A stretch of DNA of 64,000 nt from Arcanobacterium ihumii (GCF_900604515.1 NZ_UWOS01000002.1:434001-498000), one strand, 5' to 3'. Numbered from the stretch's first letter, positions 34,686-44,520 are shown. Translations and numbers: made by a program. Notes: generated by a model from the sequence alone, not told the origin.

Positions 34686-35135
34686 CTATCGCTGTGATTC
34701 GAAGTCTGCAATCATGTCGATACGCGATTGGTGGCGTGACTCTACGTCATAGCCCGTGTTAAGGAAGATCTCAACTAGATGCGTTGCCTCGTCAATCGTG
34801 TGCTGACGAGCACCAATGGAAATGACGTTAGCGTTGTTGTGCTCACGAGCAAGCTCAGCAGTGGATTCATTCCATGCCAATGCCGCACGTATGCCTGGAA
34901 CCTTGTTCGCCGCAATCTGCTCACCGTTACCTGAACCTCCGATGACGATTCCAAGCGAACCGGCGTCTTCAACGACTGCCTGTGCACACTCGAAGCACAC
35001 CGGCGGATATGCGTCGAGTTTGTCATAAACTCGGTAGCCGTGGTCCACCACCTCGAAACCAAGATTGGTCAAGTGCTCAACAAGATGATTTTTTAATTCG
35101 AAACCAGCGTGGTCTGTTGCTATATGTACTCGCAT
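34686..35135 (-). CDS. rpiB: Ribose-5-phosphate isomerase B-type protein
   Basis: The product, 149 residues from ATG 35133-35135, interconverts ribose-5-P and ribulose-5-P. RpiB signatures are MRVHIATDHAGFELK (1-15), GIVIGGSGNGEQIAANKVPGIRAAL (about 64-88) and NANVISIGARQ. The usual catalytic Cys in GTGIG is here Ser/Gly in IGGSGNG, as in the actinobacterial branch that uses a downstream Glu. A longer start would overlap the divergent peptidase gene and add non-conserved residues. Confidence 0.92.
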   Translation of the reverse strand: MRVHIATDHAGFELKNHLVEHLTNLGFEVVDHGYRVYDKLDAYPPVCFECAQAVVEDAGSLGIVIGGSGNGEQIAANKVPGIRAALAWNESTAELAREHNNANVISIGARQHTIDEATHLVEIFLNTGYDVESRHQSRIDMIADFESQR

Positions 35136-35198
35136 GCTCTCAGCATAACTAAGAAATGGATGAAGATTCGAATAATCTGAAAAGATACAATTATCTGT

Positions 35199-37202
35199 AT
35201 GACTCAATTAGATCGCACTACACAAGAAGTTGTGTCGCATTTTGACACATCAGTTCGCCCACAAGATGACCTATTCCGTTACGTAAACGGAACGTGGATT
35301 TCCAAGACAGAAATCCCTGCAGATCAAGCATCAGCAGGTTCCTTTATTGATTTACGAAACGCTTCAGAAAAACATGTTCAAGAAATTATCCATGAACTCT
35401 CTGAAAATGGCGGAAGCAATGACGAGGCTCAGAAAATTGGTGACCTCTTCACCTCTTTCATGGATGCGGACCGCATTGAGGGCCTCGGCGCTGGGCCACT
35501 CGCAGAAGATCTCGCGGTTATCGATGAAGCGAAAGATAAGGCACAGCTGGCCCTAGCACTCGCACAGCTAGGCGCCACCGGCGTAGATATGCCATTTAGC
35601 ATCACAGTTGAGGCAAACCGTAATAATCCACGCGAGTACATCACCTGGATTTTCCAATCTGGAATTGGTATGCCTGACGAAGCGTTTTACCGCGCCCCTG
35701 AATACGCACAGATATTTGAGGCATATAAAACCTTCGTTCCTACGCTTTATTCCCTTGCAATGTCCCATGAATCAGAGCACGCACACGACGCTGCTGCGAA
35801 GATCATTGCTTTCGAAACCAAGATTGCATCCTCGCACTTCTCAGTAGTTGAATCACGCGATGCTGAGAAGACGAATAACATCATGGCCTTCGAGGACTTC
35901 GTTACTTCAGCTCCTGGATTCGATTGGATTCCGGCTCTCCAAGTATTGGGTATCACCCAAGAAAACGCGTCTGAACTTCTTGTTTATACCCCTCGTGCAC
36001 TGACAGGTTTTGCTCAGGTGTGGGAAGACGCCGATCTAGAAGAGTTGCGTGAATATTTACGTTGGCTGGTAATTCGTGCACGTGCCCCATATTTGTCCAG
36101 CCCGATTGTGCAGGCGAATTTCAACTTCTATGGACGCACTCTCAACGGTCAAGAGGAGATGCGCGACCGATGGAAGCGCGGCGTCGGCCTAGTTGACGGA
36201 GTTCTTGGCGAAGCAGTGGGAAAGGAATACGTTGCACGCCACTTCCCTCCCGCTTACAAGGCCAAGATGGAGCAGCTCGTTGCTGATCTTCTGGAGGCTT
36301 ATCGCGAATCGATCACGGACCTCGATTGGATGACTGAGGAGACGAAGAAAAAAGCTCTTGAGAAATTATCGACCTTCGTAACGAAGATCGGGTATCCAGA
36401 GACCTGGAAAGATTACAGCGAATTAGTCATCGATCCGGAAGATCTAGTTGGCAACGTTCGCCATTCCGCACGCTTCGAGCTTAATAAAGAAATCAAGAAG
36501 CTCGGCACCGAGGTTGACCGCAATGAATGGCATATGTACCCTCAGACGGTCAATGCCTACTACAATCCGGTAGCGAACGAGATCGTATTCCCGGCGGCTA
36601 TTTTACAGCCACCTTTCTTTGATCCCGACGCCGATGCCGCATGGAACTACGGAGGCATTGGTGCCGTAATCGGTCACGAAATTGGTCACGGATTCGACGA
36701 TCAGGGTTCGAAGTACGACGGCGAAGGAAAGCTCAATAACTGGTGGACCGAAACCGATCGCCAAGAGTTCGAAAAGAGAACAAAAGCTCTTGTTGACCAA
36801 TACGAATCCTATGTTCCTGCCCAGTTTAACGCTGATTCTCCACACCACGTTCAAGGTGCGCTTACGCTTGGCGAAAATATCGGGGATCTTGGTGGACTAA
36901 CTATCGCGCTGAAGGCATACAACATTGCCATGAAGCGTGAAGGTTTTGCGTCTTCGTTAGATGTTCCAGAAATTGAAAGTTTTAACGGCGTACAACGAGT
37001 GCTTCTATCCTTTGCTCGAATCTGGCAAGAAAAGCGTCGCGATGAGTTAATGATCCAGCGTGTAGCAACGGATCCACACTCCCCTGCTGAATTCCGATGC
37101 AATGGCGTTGTTAAGAACGTTGATGCTTTTGCCGAAGAATTTAATGTTTGTGAAGGAGACGATCTTTACCTAGCTCCAGAAGAACGAGTGCGTATTTGGT
37201 GA
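35199..37202 (+). CDS. M13-family zinc metallopeptidase (neprilysin/PepO-like)
   Basis: The 667-residue peptidase has HEIGHGFDDQG with zinc ligands His493 and His497 and catalytic Glu494. The third ligand is probably Glu559 in GENIGDLGG. NAYYNPVANEIVFPAAILQPPF, conserved in M13, precedes the zinc motif. No signal peptide or membrane helix is visible, so it is probably a cytosolic oligopeptidase like lactococcal PepO. It is divergent from rpiB and ends before a strong inverted repeat. Confidence 0.94.
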   Translation: MTQLDRTTQEVVSHFDTSVRPQDDLFRYVNGTWISKTEIPADQASAGSFIDLRNASEKHVQEIIHELSENGGSNDEAQKIGDLFTSFMDADRIEGLGAGPLAEDLAVIDEAKDKAQLALALAQLGATGVDMPFSITVEANRNNPREYITWIFQSGIGMPDEAFYRAPEYAQIFEAYKTFVPTLYSLAMSHESEHAHDAAAKIIAFETKIASSHFSVVESRDAEKTNNIMAFEDFVTSAPGFDWIPALQVLGITQENASELLVYTPRALTGFAQVWEDADLEELREYLRWLVIRARAPYLSSPIVQANFNFYGRTLNGQEEMRDRWKRGVGLVDGVLGEAVGKEYVARHFPPAYKAKMEQLVADLLEAYRESITDLDWMTEETKKKALEKLSTFVTKIGYPETWKDYSELVIDPEDLVGNVRHSARFELNKEIKKLGTEVDRNEWHMYPQTVNAYYNPVANEIVFPAAILQPPFFDPDADAAWNYGGIGAVIGHEIGHGFDDQGSKYDGEGKLNNWWTETDRQEFEKRTKALVDQYESYVPAQFNADSPHHVQGALTLGENIGDLGGLTIALKAYNIAMKREGFASSLDVPEIESFNGVQRVLLSFARIWQEKRRDELMIQRVATDPHSPAEFRCNGVVKNVDAFAEEFNVCEGDDLYLAPEERVRIW

Positions 37203-37254
37203 GCTAACGGATACTACCTTTTCACGTGATCAAAACTCGTGTTCAACATATTGC

Positions 37255-37296
37255 GGGTGGTATGGATTCGATCTAATTATCGATTTCATACCACCC
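37255..37296. terminator. Terminator between convergent genes
   Basis: Arms 37255-37272 and 37279-37296 pair at 16 of 18 positions around a 6-base loop, between stops at 37202 and 37318. Confidence 0.7.
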
Positions 37297-37317
37297 ACAA
37301 TGTGCCTTAGATACGTT

Positions 37318-37917
37318 TCAGCTAAAAATCGGGTCAGTATCTCGAGTTCGTTTCAGCTCAAAGAAACCTGGTATCTGAGCAAGCGCAAGAGTGCCGTCCC
37401 ATAGCTTGATAGCGTCGTCGCCATGAGGTGCGGGAGAAAGGACCGGACCAAAGAAGGCAACGTCACCAACAGCGATGATCGGTACTCCGACGTCTTCCCC
37501 TACCAGCGCTAAACCACGTTTCGTCGATTCGTTTCCAAGCCCGTCAAATTCACCGGTAGCTGCCTGGTCAAGGATTGAGGTATCGAGCTCCACAGCCGCT
37601 AGCGCCGCTGCACAGGTAGCTGCATCCTTTGGCATCCCCTCATCAAAATGGAGTTTCCCAAGCTCGCTATAGAATTCCCCGAGTTTTTGCGGGAACAACG
37701 CGAATACACCGGAGGCAACTTGGGCTCCGATCATTGCTTCTTCAAGGTGGGTGCGATATTCCTGAGGAATATCTTTATCTTCGTTGAGATGCCAGAGTCT
37801 AAATGGATTCCAAACGATGTCAAAATCACGCAGTTGCGAAACCTCTACCAGCCATCTAGACGTTATCCACGTCCACGGGCAGGATGGGTCGAACCAAAAT
37901 TCCACTTTCTGTGCCAT
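37318..37917 (-). CDS. DsbA-like thioredoxin-fold protein, Rv2466c (mycothiol-dependent nitroreductase) family
   Basis: The 199-residue protein starts VEFWFDPSCPWTWITSRWLVEV, matching the N-terminus of Mycobacterium Rv2466c, a mycothiol-dependent thioredoxin-fold reductase. In that protein the active site is CPWC. Here the second Cys is Thr (CPWT, Cys13-Thr16), so a one-thiol mechanism is expected. The helical insert and a cis-Pro loop VGVPIIAVGDVAFFGPVLSPAP follow. Cytosolic, no signal peptide. Role inferred: reduction or deglutathionylation-like reactions with mycothiol. Single gene. Confidence 0.82.
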   Translation of the reverse strand: MAQKVEFWFDPSCPWTWITSRWLVEVSQLRDFDIVWNPFRLWHLNEDKDIPQEYRTHLEEAMIGAQVASGVFALFPQKLGEFYSELGKLHFDEGMPKDAATCAAALAAVELDTSILDQAATGEFDGLGNESTKRGLALVGEDVGVPIIAVGDVAFFGPVLSPAPHGDDAIKLWDGTLALAQIPGFFELKRTRDTDPIFS

Positions 37918-38059
37918 CTGTGCCTCCCAAATAAATTCTAAAACTTTGATCAGTAGTTTCAGTATTTCATATTTAGTATTTACCGAGCTTAAACTTCGCT
38001 AGGCGCCAACTTTAAGCGTAGGCTTAAGAAGAATAATCCCCCTTGAAGAGAGGAAACAC

Positions 38060-40618
38060 GTGCCAGGAGAAAACTTATCCAGGGTCGAAGCCGCTGAACG
38101 CGCTGCACTGGTAACCACGCATTCTTATCGAGTAGAGCTTGATCTAACCGGAACAGAAACATTCACTTCCCGATCAACAATTAAGTTCTCCGCTAAAGAG
38201 GGGGCATCAACGTTTGTTGATCTCATCGCTAAATCTGTGGAAAAGATTTCCCTCAATGGGAGAGAGGTTTCCGTTGAAAACTACCAAGGTTCTCGCATTG
38301 TACTTTCAGAGCTTGCCGACGAAAACGAATTGGTTGTTGAAGCGGTTTGTGAGTACTCCCATACCGGTGAAGGATTACATCGTGCGATCGATCCCGCTGA
38401 CGGCCAGGCATATCTATACTCTCAGTTCGAAGTGCCGGATTCACGACGTATGTACGCCGTTTTTGAACAGCCTGACCTCAAGGCAAACTTCACCTTCGTG
38501 GTAACCACGCCAGATCACTGGAACGTGTTCTCTGTATCCCCAACGCCGGAACCAGAGTTACTGGGCGATGGTATCGCGCGCTGGGAGTTTACTCCCACTG
38601 AAACAATTTCTTCCTACCTCACCTGCATCGTTGCCGGTCCTTATCAAGGAGTTGAGGGAAGCTATACTTCGGTTGATGGCCGCACCATCCCAATGGGTGT
38701 TTACGTGCGTGAGTCGTTGCATGAGTACCTTGATGGTGAAGAAATCATCGAAATTACCAAGGCAGGAATGCCGTTCTTTGAGAAAGCCTTCGATCAGCCA
38801 TATCCATTCCGCAAATACGATCAGATCTTTGTGCCCGAGTATAACGCCGGAGCAATGGAACACCCCGGCTGCGTCACCATCCTTGACGATTATATCTTCC
38901 GTTCACGCCCTTCGGAGGCCATCATTGAACGCCGAGCGATCACAGTTCTACACGAGCTTGCTCACATGTGGTTCGGCGATCTAGTCACCATGAAATGGTG
39001 GGATGACCTGTGGCTTAACGAATCCTTTGCTGAGTATATGAGTCATGTTGCTACCGCTGAAACAACTCGCTGGACTGATGCTTGGGTAACGTTTAACTCT
39101 TCGGAGAAGTCTTGGGCACAAGCTCAAGATCAGCTTCCTTCCACCCACCCAATTGCCGCAGATATCCGCGATCTTGAAGACGTAATGGTCAACTTTGATG
39201 GAATCACCTACGGAAAAGGCGCTTCAGTATTCCAGCAACTCGTTGCATACGTTGGCTGGAAAGGCTTTATCACCGGTGTTCAAAAGTACCTGGCAAAGAA
39301 AGCTTGGGGAAATGCAACGCTCAATGACCTCTTAGTTGAGCTCGAGGCGGCGTCGGGGCGCGATCTTAAAGAATGGTCAAAGCTTTGGCTCGAAGAATCT
39401 GGAATCAATATCCTCAAACCTGAAATTGAGGAAGAAGCCGGTATAATAACCTCGCTTTCTATCCGTCAGGAATCTGACGGAAGGTCTTCGCTACGCCATC
39501 ATCGAATTGGCATAGGCGGATACAGCTTGGTCGATGGAAAGTATGAGCGGGTTGCTCACACTGAACTCGATATTGCTGGTGAGCTAACCGGAGTAAAAGA
39601 ATTCGAAGGAATCAAGCGGCCCGATCTGATCCTGATCAACGATGGCGACCTCGCTTACGCTAAGGTTCGATTAGATGAGGTTTCCTTGGCAAATGCAGTT
39701 GAGAATATTAACTCGTTTACCGATCGTCTTGCCCGCACCCTCGTTCTGTTCTCTGCTTGGGATATGTGCCGCGATGGCGAAATGCCGGCAACAGATTTCG
39801 CTCACCTTATTTTGAAAGCAGTTGAAACCGAAGATCACGGAACCGTTTTACGCACGATCCTTAACCAGCTTACAACGGCAACGAATCTGTATTCGGCGCC
39901 AACCAATCGCGAAAGCTTGCAGCTTGAAGTCGGAAATCATCTAGCTAAAATTGCCCAGACGACCGAGCCCGGTTCAGATCGCCAACTCCAGATCGCGACT
40001 TCTGCGGTTACCCTCGCTTATACTGATGAGCAACTCGATTTTATCGCAGGCTGGCTCGACGGCATCGCAGTCCCAGATGGATTAGTCATGGACAATGCAA
40101 TGCGCTGGTCTGTTATTCAGCGTCTAGCTATCGCTGGTCGCGTTACTGAAGATGATGTCGAAGCCGAACGCTTAGAACGCGACAACACCGCATCGGGCGC
40201 GGTAGCAGCAGCGCGAGCACGTGCATCGATTGCCAATTCGGCGGCTAAAGAACGCGCATGGCGAGATCTGACCGGTGGTGAAGTTCCAAACTCAGTTCAG
40301 CGTGGGTTGGCTTTAGGCTTCTCTGGTGGAGATGCCGCGCTTCTCGTTCCATTCGTCGAAAAGTATTTCGCAACTGTGGAACAGCAGTGGGCCGAGCGCA
40401 CGAAGGAAATTGCCTCAAATATGATTTCCTATTCATTCCCCACTAAGCTGGCTGGACGAACCGACCTTGGCATCGACATCGTTACTTATGGCAAAGAGTG
40501 GATTTCTAATCATAGCAATGCGGCACCTGCCATGCTCCGACTAGTTTCGGAAGCTCTTGACGGAGCGCGACGTGCAATTGCTGCTCAAGAATGTGATGCT
40601 CAAGGAGCTAAAGCTTAA
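38060..40618 (+). CDS. pepN: Aminopeptidase N (M1 family)
   Basis: The 852-residue zinc aminopeptidase starts at GTG 38060 after GAGAGGA. The exopeptidase motif is GAMEHPGCVTI, with GAMEH in place of GAMEN as in many actinobacteria. The zinc site is HELAHMWFGDLVTMKWWDDLWLNESFAEY, with His298, Glu299, His302 and Glu321. The C-terminal ERAP1-like helical domain follows from about residue 530. Cytosolic. It removes N-terminal residues from peptides, fitting downstream of ClpP and PepO-type peptidases. It is closed by a perfect 21-bp terminator. Confidence 0.95.
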   Translation: MPGENLSRVEAAERAALVTTHSYRVELDLTGTETFTSRSTIKFSAKEGASTFVDLIAKSVEKISLNGREVSVENYQGSRIVLSELADENELVVEAVCEYSHTGEGLHRAIDPADGQAYLYSQFEVPDSRRMYAVFEQPDLKANFTFVVTTPDHWNVFSVSPTPEPELLGDGIARWEFTPTETISSYLTCIVAGPYQGVEGSYTSVDGRTIPMGVYVRESLHEYLDGEEIIEITKAGMPFFEKAFDQPYPFRKYDQIFVPEYNAGAMEHPGCVTILDDYIFRSRPSEAIIERRAITVLHELAHMWFGDLVTMKWWDDLWLNESFAEYMSHVATAETTRWTDAWVTFNSSEKSWAQAQDQLPSTHPIAADIRDLEDVMVNFDGITYGKGASVFQQLVAYVGWKGFITGVQKYLAKKAWGNATLNDLLVELEAASGRDLKEWSKLWLEESGINILKPEIEEEAGIITSLSIRQESDGRSSLRHHRIGIGGYSLVDGKYERVAHTELDIAGELTGVKEFEGIKRPDLILINDGDLAYAKVRLDEVSLANAVENINSFTDRLARTLVLFSAWDMCRDGEMPATDFAHLILKAVETEDHGTVLRTILNQLTTATNLYSAPTNRESLQLEVGNHLAKIAQTTEPGSDRQLQIATSAVTLAYTDEQLDFIAGWLDGIAVPDGLVMDNAMRWSVIQRLAIAGRVTEDDVEAERLERDNTASGAVAAARARASIANSAAKERAWRDLTGGEVPNSVQRGLALGFSGGDAALLVPFVEKYFATVEQQWAERTKEIASNMISYSFPTKLAGRTDLGIDIVTYGKEWISNHSNAAPAMLRLVSEALDGARRAIAAQECDAQGAKA

Positions 40619-40674
40619 GTAAAAGCCTTTCATCGCTTAATTCTTCTTTGACGTTGAGCAGTGAAAGAACTTAG

Positions 40675-40724
40675 TTTATGGGCTTGTCTCACGATACAGA
40701 TAGATCGTGAGACAAGCCCATAAA
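40675..40724. terminator. Perfect 21-bp inverted repeat after pepN
   Basis: Arms 40675-40695 and 40704-40724 are perfectly complementary around an 8-base loop, between convergent stops at 40618 and 40804. Confidence 0.8.
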
Positions 40725-40785
40725 CGTACCCATTGTTGTGAGTCGAAGTGACGAACGATCAAACCACGAAGATCCTTCGGTCGTC

Positions 40786-40809
40786 ACAGGACTAGTAACA
40801 GGACTAGTA
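40786..40809. repeat. 12-base tandem duplication overlapping a stop codon
   Basis: ACAGGACTAGTA occurs twice in direct succession (40786-40797 and 40798-40809). The second copy contains the TAG stop of the EIIB-like gene. Confidence 0.6.
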
Positions 40810-41085
40810 TTCGTCCATCGGCTCAGTGTTAAGTTCAAGAGCCAAATCGTTTAGTAACGACTGCGCTTGGGCTCCAATAATTAGTTGAACTCGGCCACGT
40901 TGAATGACTACGCTGAGAATTCCTTCAGCTCTCAACCGAGATACGTCTACTGCACTAGTATCGTTTACCGTGAGTTCAATTCTTGAGATGGCTCCATCAA
41001 CTTTGATAATGTTCTCGGATCCACCACACAAATTTATAATTTTATCTCGAGTGATATGTTCTGTTGTTTCAGCTCCTTGAATCAC
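40804..41085 (-). CDS. Stand-alone PTS EIIB-like domain lacking the phosphocysteine
   Basis: The 93-residue protein follows the glucose-family EIIB pattern: ITRDKIINLCGGSENIIKVDGAISRIELTV, then VDVSRLRAEGILSVVIQRGRVQLIIGAQAQSL. In active EIIB the motif is DaCiTRLR with a phosphorylated Cys. Here it reads DGAISRIE, so the Cys is Gly and it cannot be phosphorylated there. A Cys at position 20 is elsewhere on the fold. It lies 11 bases after malQ and is likely co-transcribed. I infer a regulatory or decoy EIIB, perhaps linking sugar status to glucan metabolism. Confidence 0.7.
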   Translation of the reverse strand: MIQGAETTEHITRDKIINLCGGSENIIKVDGAISRIELTVNDTSAVDVSRLRAEGILSVVIQRGRVQLIIGAQAQSLLNDLALELNTEPMDEY

Positions 41086-41096
41086 AAATAAGCCAC

Positions 41097-43238
41097 CTAT
41101 TCCCGGTTTTCTAGATTGTTTTTGAAAGTCTGGATCAAGGATATCAACCTTGGATTGGTGGAAAGGTCTTCCACAAGCACAACCTTTTCAGTGCCGTCAG
41201 CAAGTGGAATCTTCCAGTTTGGATACTCTTGGTCAGTGCCAGGTTGATTTTGGCTACGCCGCTCGCCAACGGCGTCGGTAAGTGAAATTCCGAGTAAGTC
41301 GGACGGCGTCGTCGTAATATAAGCGTGCAAGGCTTCGATAATCTCGCGCTCAGAAGCATCTTCCTTCATAAAGCCGTACTCGCGTAGTCGCTCGAACACA
41401 AGTGCGCGTTCATGGCGCGCATTTTGCCTGGTTTTTTCCTCTGAGTCTTCAAGCAAACCAAGGCGAGCACGCAGATCAACATGTTCTTCAGCCAAGTACC
41501 CTGCGGCTGGAGGTAGATCATGCGTATCGACTGTGACCAACACATTGCGTCGGAAATCGCGCCCGTGCTTGGGGTGCCCATCATCGTCTTTCTCAAACCA
41601 GAACACCGAGGTCCCCAAGATACCACGCTCGCCCAGGTAGTCGCGTACCCAAGGTTCAACTGTTCCCAAATCTTCGCCAATGATCACAGCGCCCGAACGA
41701 TAGGCTTCAAGCAAGAGAATTCCCACCATTGCTTCGTGGTTAAACCGGACGTATGTTCCTTCCACTGGCATACATCCAGTAGGAATCCACCACAACCGGA
41801 ATAGACCCATCACATGATCAATACGCAAAGCCCCAGCATGGCGCAAAACGGTCCTAACCATGTCTCGCAAAGGTGCGTAATCGAGGTCTTCCAGTTCATT
41901 TGGCTTCCAAGGTGGCTGGTGCCAGTTCTGTCCAATCTGGTTGTACATATCTGGTGGTGCACCCACCCCCATATTCGGAGCAAAGGCATGCGGAATCGTC
42001 CACGTATCGGCACCCATCGGATGAACGCCAACGGCAAGATCATGGCAGATACCGTATTCCATCCCCGCAGCCTTGGCAATACGCTGAGCATCGCGTAGCT
42101 GTTCGTCCATAATCCACTGCAACCACGCCCAAAAATCTATTCGATCAGCTAGACGCAAACGCTCCTGTGCAACGAACGGAGATTGGATATCCCGCAAATG
42201 AGAAGGGATCTTTCCATCATATGCTTCATTGATAGCGCACCAGAGTGCGAAATCTTCAAGGCCTTCTCCCTCGATCTCACGGAAACGATCAAAGGCTCGT
42301 TGACGGCCTTCCGAACGTTCCACTTGAAAAATCACTTCAAGTGCCTCACGCTTGGATTCCCAAGATCGATCGCGATCGATTAAAGTGTTTTCCAGCGAAG
42401 CTTTCTTTACGTCTTCACCTGCCCAGAGCACTAGTGAACGCTGAGGCGCCGTCATATAAGCTACTTCGCGGATGTTTTCTGGACGGATATAGATTGGATT
42501 GAAAAAACGTCTAGTAACTGGAAGATACGGCGAAGGGGACATAGCCCCCACGACTTCGGCCGCATGAAGTGGATTAATCAAAAGAAAATCAGCGCCTAGG
42601 TTACCGAATATTGAGCCCATTTCAGCCAGATCGTCCAGATCACCAATTCCCCACGAATTACGCGAACGCACCGAGTACAACTGAGCCATCATTCCCCATG
42701 ATCGCCCCCAAGCTCTCTTACCATCTGGGAGTCGGTGTGGAGCTACGACCAGCGTTTCTTCATATTCTTCGGATTCACCCGCTTGGGTTTCCACTACAGC
42801 GCGAAGCTTGTGATATCCAAGTTGCGTGCCTTCGCCGATATAAAAAGTTGCTTGACCAGTGAGGACTCCATCGATCATGCGCGGCTCAGTGTAATCATCG
42901 CCTTGGTTGAGCGCTAACCGACCGCCGTCTTCCAACAACAGTTCCAAACGAACTCGCGCACCGTGCGGTACATGAACATGGATCGGCGTTGCACAATTAT
43001 TTCGCACAACTGGGCACTTAGGAAGGACAGAATACCATTCTTGATGAAGACGACGCTGCAATTGTGTCGCGATCGCTTCTTCCGAATCTATGTGGAGTCC
43101 CATCGATTCAAGCACAGCAACGAGGGTATGGTCTTCAACTTGACGTAAGTTACCATCGTATCCCCAGAATTCAGTGGAGATACCGTAGGCCTGGGCGAGT
43201 TGAACCAATAATTCGCGATCTTGAACGTAAGTAACCAT
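41097..43238 (-). CDS. malQ: 4-alpha-glucanotransferase (amylomaltase)
   Basis: The GH77 enzyme transfers maltodextrin units between glucans. From ATG 43236-43238, with GAGGAAG upstream, it has 713 residues, the long actinobacterial/E. coli-like form with an extra N-terminal domain. The catalytic region holds GALRIDHVMGLFRLWWIP (nucleophile Asp), VIIGEDLGTVE (acid/base Glu) and VLVTVDTHDLPPAAGY. SRNSWGIGDLDDLAEMG is the typical start of the barrel. A longer ORF would add 32 Cys/Leu-rich residues and is rejected. The EIIB-like gene follows. Confidence 0.95.
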   Translation of the reverse strand: MVTYVQDRELLVQLAQAYGISTEFWGYDGNLRQVEDHTLVAVLESMGLHIDSEEAIATQLQRRLHQEWYSVLPKCPVVRNNCATPIHVHVPHGARVRLELLLEDGGRLALNQGDDYTEPRMIDGVLTGQATFYIGEGTQLGYHKLRAVVETQAGESEEYEETLVVAPHRLPDGKRAWGRSWGMMAQLYSVRSRNSWGIGDLDDLAEMGSIFGNLGADFLLINPLHAAEVVGAMSPSPYLPVTRRFFNPIYIRPENIREVAYMTAPQRSLVLWAGEDVKKASLENTLIDRDRSWESKREALEVIFQVERSEGRQRAFDRFREIEGEGLEDFALWCAINEAYDGKIPSHLRDIQSPFVAQERLRLADRIDFWAWLQWIMDEQLRDAQRIAKAAGMEYGICHDLAVGVHPMGADTWTIPHAFAPNMGVGAPPDMYNQIGQNWHQPPWKPNELEDLDYAPLRDMVRTVLRHAGALRIDHVMGLFRLWWIPTGCMPVEGTYVRFNHEAMVGILLLEAYRSGAVIIGEDLGTVEPWVRDYLGERGILGTSVFWFEKDDDGHPKHGRDFRRNVLVTVDTHDLPPAAGYLAEEHVDLRARLGLLEDSEEKTRQNARHERALVFERLREYGFMKEDASEREIIEALHAYITTTPSDLLGISLTDAVGERRSQNQPGTDQEYPNWKIPLADGTEKVVLVEDLSTNPRLISLIQTFKNNLENRE

Positions 43239-43499
43239 CAAAAGCTTCCTCGCTGCATGGGTAAGGTTTTCGATTAAAGAAAGCTTTGCAAGACTATGAA
43301 AAATTTTGCAACAACTGCAGTTCACTCTACTCAATCATCTGGCATAAACCTAGTTGGAAACGCAAATTTCTCAATGATTTTTCTAAATTTCGCATTTCGA
43401 GTATCGATGCGTCAGCTTCGTTCACCAATATCGGAATATTTTCATTGCTCTTTAAGAAATCTGTAAAGTTAGGTGTGCATTGCCAAGCAGGAGATGAAG

Positions 43500-44396
43500 A
43501 TGAAAATTTCGGTACCAACGACGAATGATGAACCACTAGCGTCTATCCTTAGCACGCTACGAATGCATGTGAAAGAAAACGACTCTTTCGAGGGAACAAA
43601 TCTTCCGCAGTTCTCCGGCAGGGTCTATGGCGGGCAAGTTTTCGCCCAAGCTGTGATCGCAGCAGGCACGAGCTTAGCCGATGCTGGGCACCCTAACCGG
43701 AACATCCATTCGATTACCGCAGCTTTTCTGCGCCCAGGGGTACTCGATGAACCGATCGTATTTGACGTCGAAGATGTACTCGATGGCCGATCGTTTTCAA
43801 CGCGCAGAATTTACGCTTCTCAGTTCGGACAGACGATCTTAAGTGCGCGGGCGTCCTTCCAAGAAGACCAGCCTGGCGTATCACATCAATCCGCAGTACC
43901 CAGTGCTCCTAATCCTGATGAATTAGAATCCTCGGTTGATTTCTTTGCTTCCCTCGATCTTCCGATTGCCCGTTTCATGAGCTCTACAAATGCCATCGAT
44001 ATGCGGCATGTTCACGGAGCTATCTGGGCAAAACCACAAAAAGAAGCATCTGATTCCACACTGATTTGGTTCAAGTTGCGCAACCCGATGCCCGAAGAGT
44101 CAAATCAGTTGTTGCATCGCGCAATCCTTGCCTATGCCACCGACCAGTTTATGCTCGAACCAATTTTGCGAATGCACAATATGTCGTGGTTAAATCCGGA
44201 TCTCTCACTCGCAACACTTGATCACACTATTTGGTGGCATCGTAACGTAAATATGTCTGATTGGATCCTCACAGAATTGAAGTCTCCCTCCGCGCAAGGT
44301 GGTCGTGGCCTTTCAATCGCAAAGTTCTTCCAAAACGGTGAACACATTGCAACCATGGCTCAAGAAGGAATGGTTCGCGCTCGCCACCTGCAATAG
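43500..44396 (+). CDS. tesB: Acyl-CoA thioesterase II
   Basis: The 298-residue double-hotdog thioesterase releases CoA from acyl-CoA. GRVYGGQVFAQAVIAAG is near residues 31-47 and the second half has HRAILAYATDQFMLEPIL and LATLDHTIWWHRNV with the catalytic Asp region. ATG 43500 has AGGAG six bases upstream and is preferred to an in-frame ATG nine codons earlier. It is divergent from malQ. Confidence 0.93.
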   Translation: MKISVPTTNDEPLASILSTLRMHVKENDSFEGTNLPQFSGRVYGGQVFAQAVIAAGTSLADAGHPNRNIHSITAAFLRPGVLDEPIVFDVEDVLDGRSFSTRRIYASQFGQTILSARASFQEDQPGVSHQSAVPSAPNPDELESSVDFFASLDLPIARFMSSTNAIDMRHVHGAIWAKPQKEASDSTLIWFKLRNPMPEESNQLLHRAILAYATDQFMLEPILRMHNMSWLNPDLSLATLDHTIWWHRNVNMSDWILTELKSPSAQGGRGLSIAKFFQNGEHIATMAQEGMVRARHLQ

Positions 44397-44464
44397 TACT
44401 AGTTCGTATTCGTTTTTGCAGGAGATCCCATCACCATGAAATAGAAATATCGAACCAAAAGGAA

Positions 44465-44495
44465 GTGGGGTGCGATCATTGCGATTGCACCCCAC
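44465..44495. terminator. Hairpin between convergent tesB and the small membrane protein gene
   Basis: Arms 44465-44477 and 44483-44495 pair over 13 bases, including one G-U, with a 5-base loop. Confidence 0.7.
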
Positions 44496-44520
44496 CTTTG
44501 AGTCAAACCAGAGTTAGCCC

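Noticed and set aside
41097-43334. Longer malQ start at 43334
   Set aside because: It adds 32 Cys- and Leu-rich residues without family match, whereas ATG 43238 has GAGGAAG at proper spacing.
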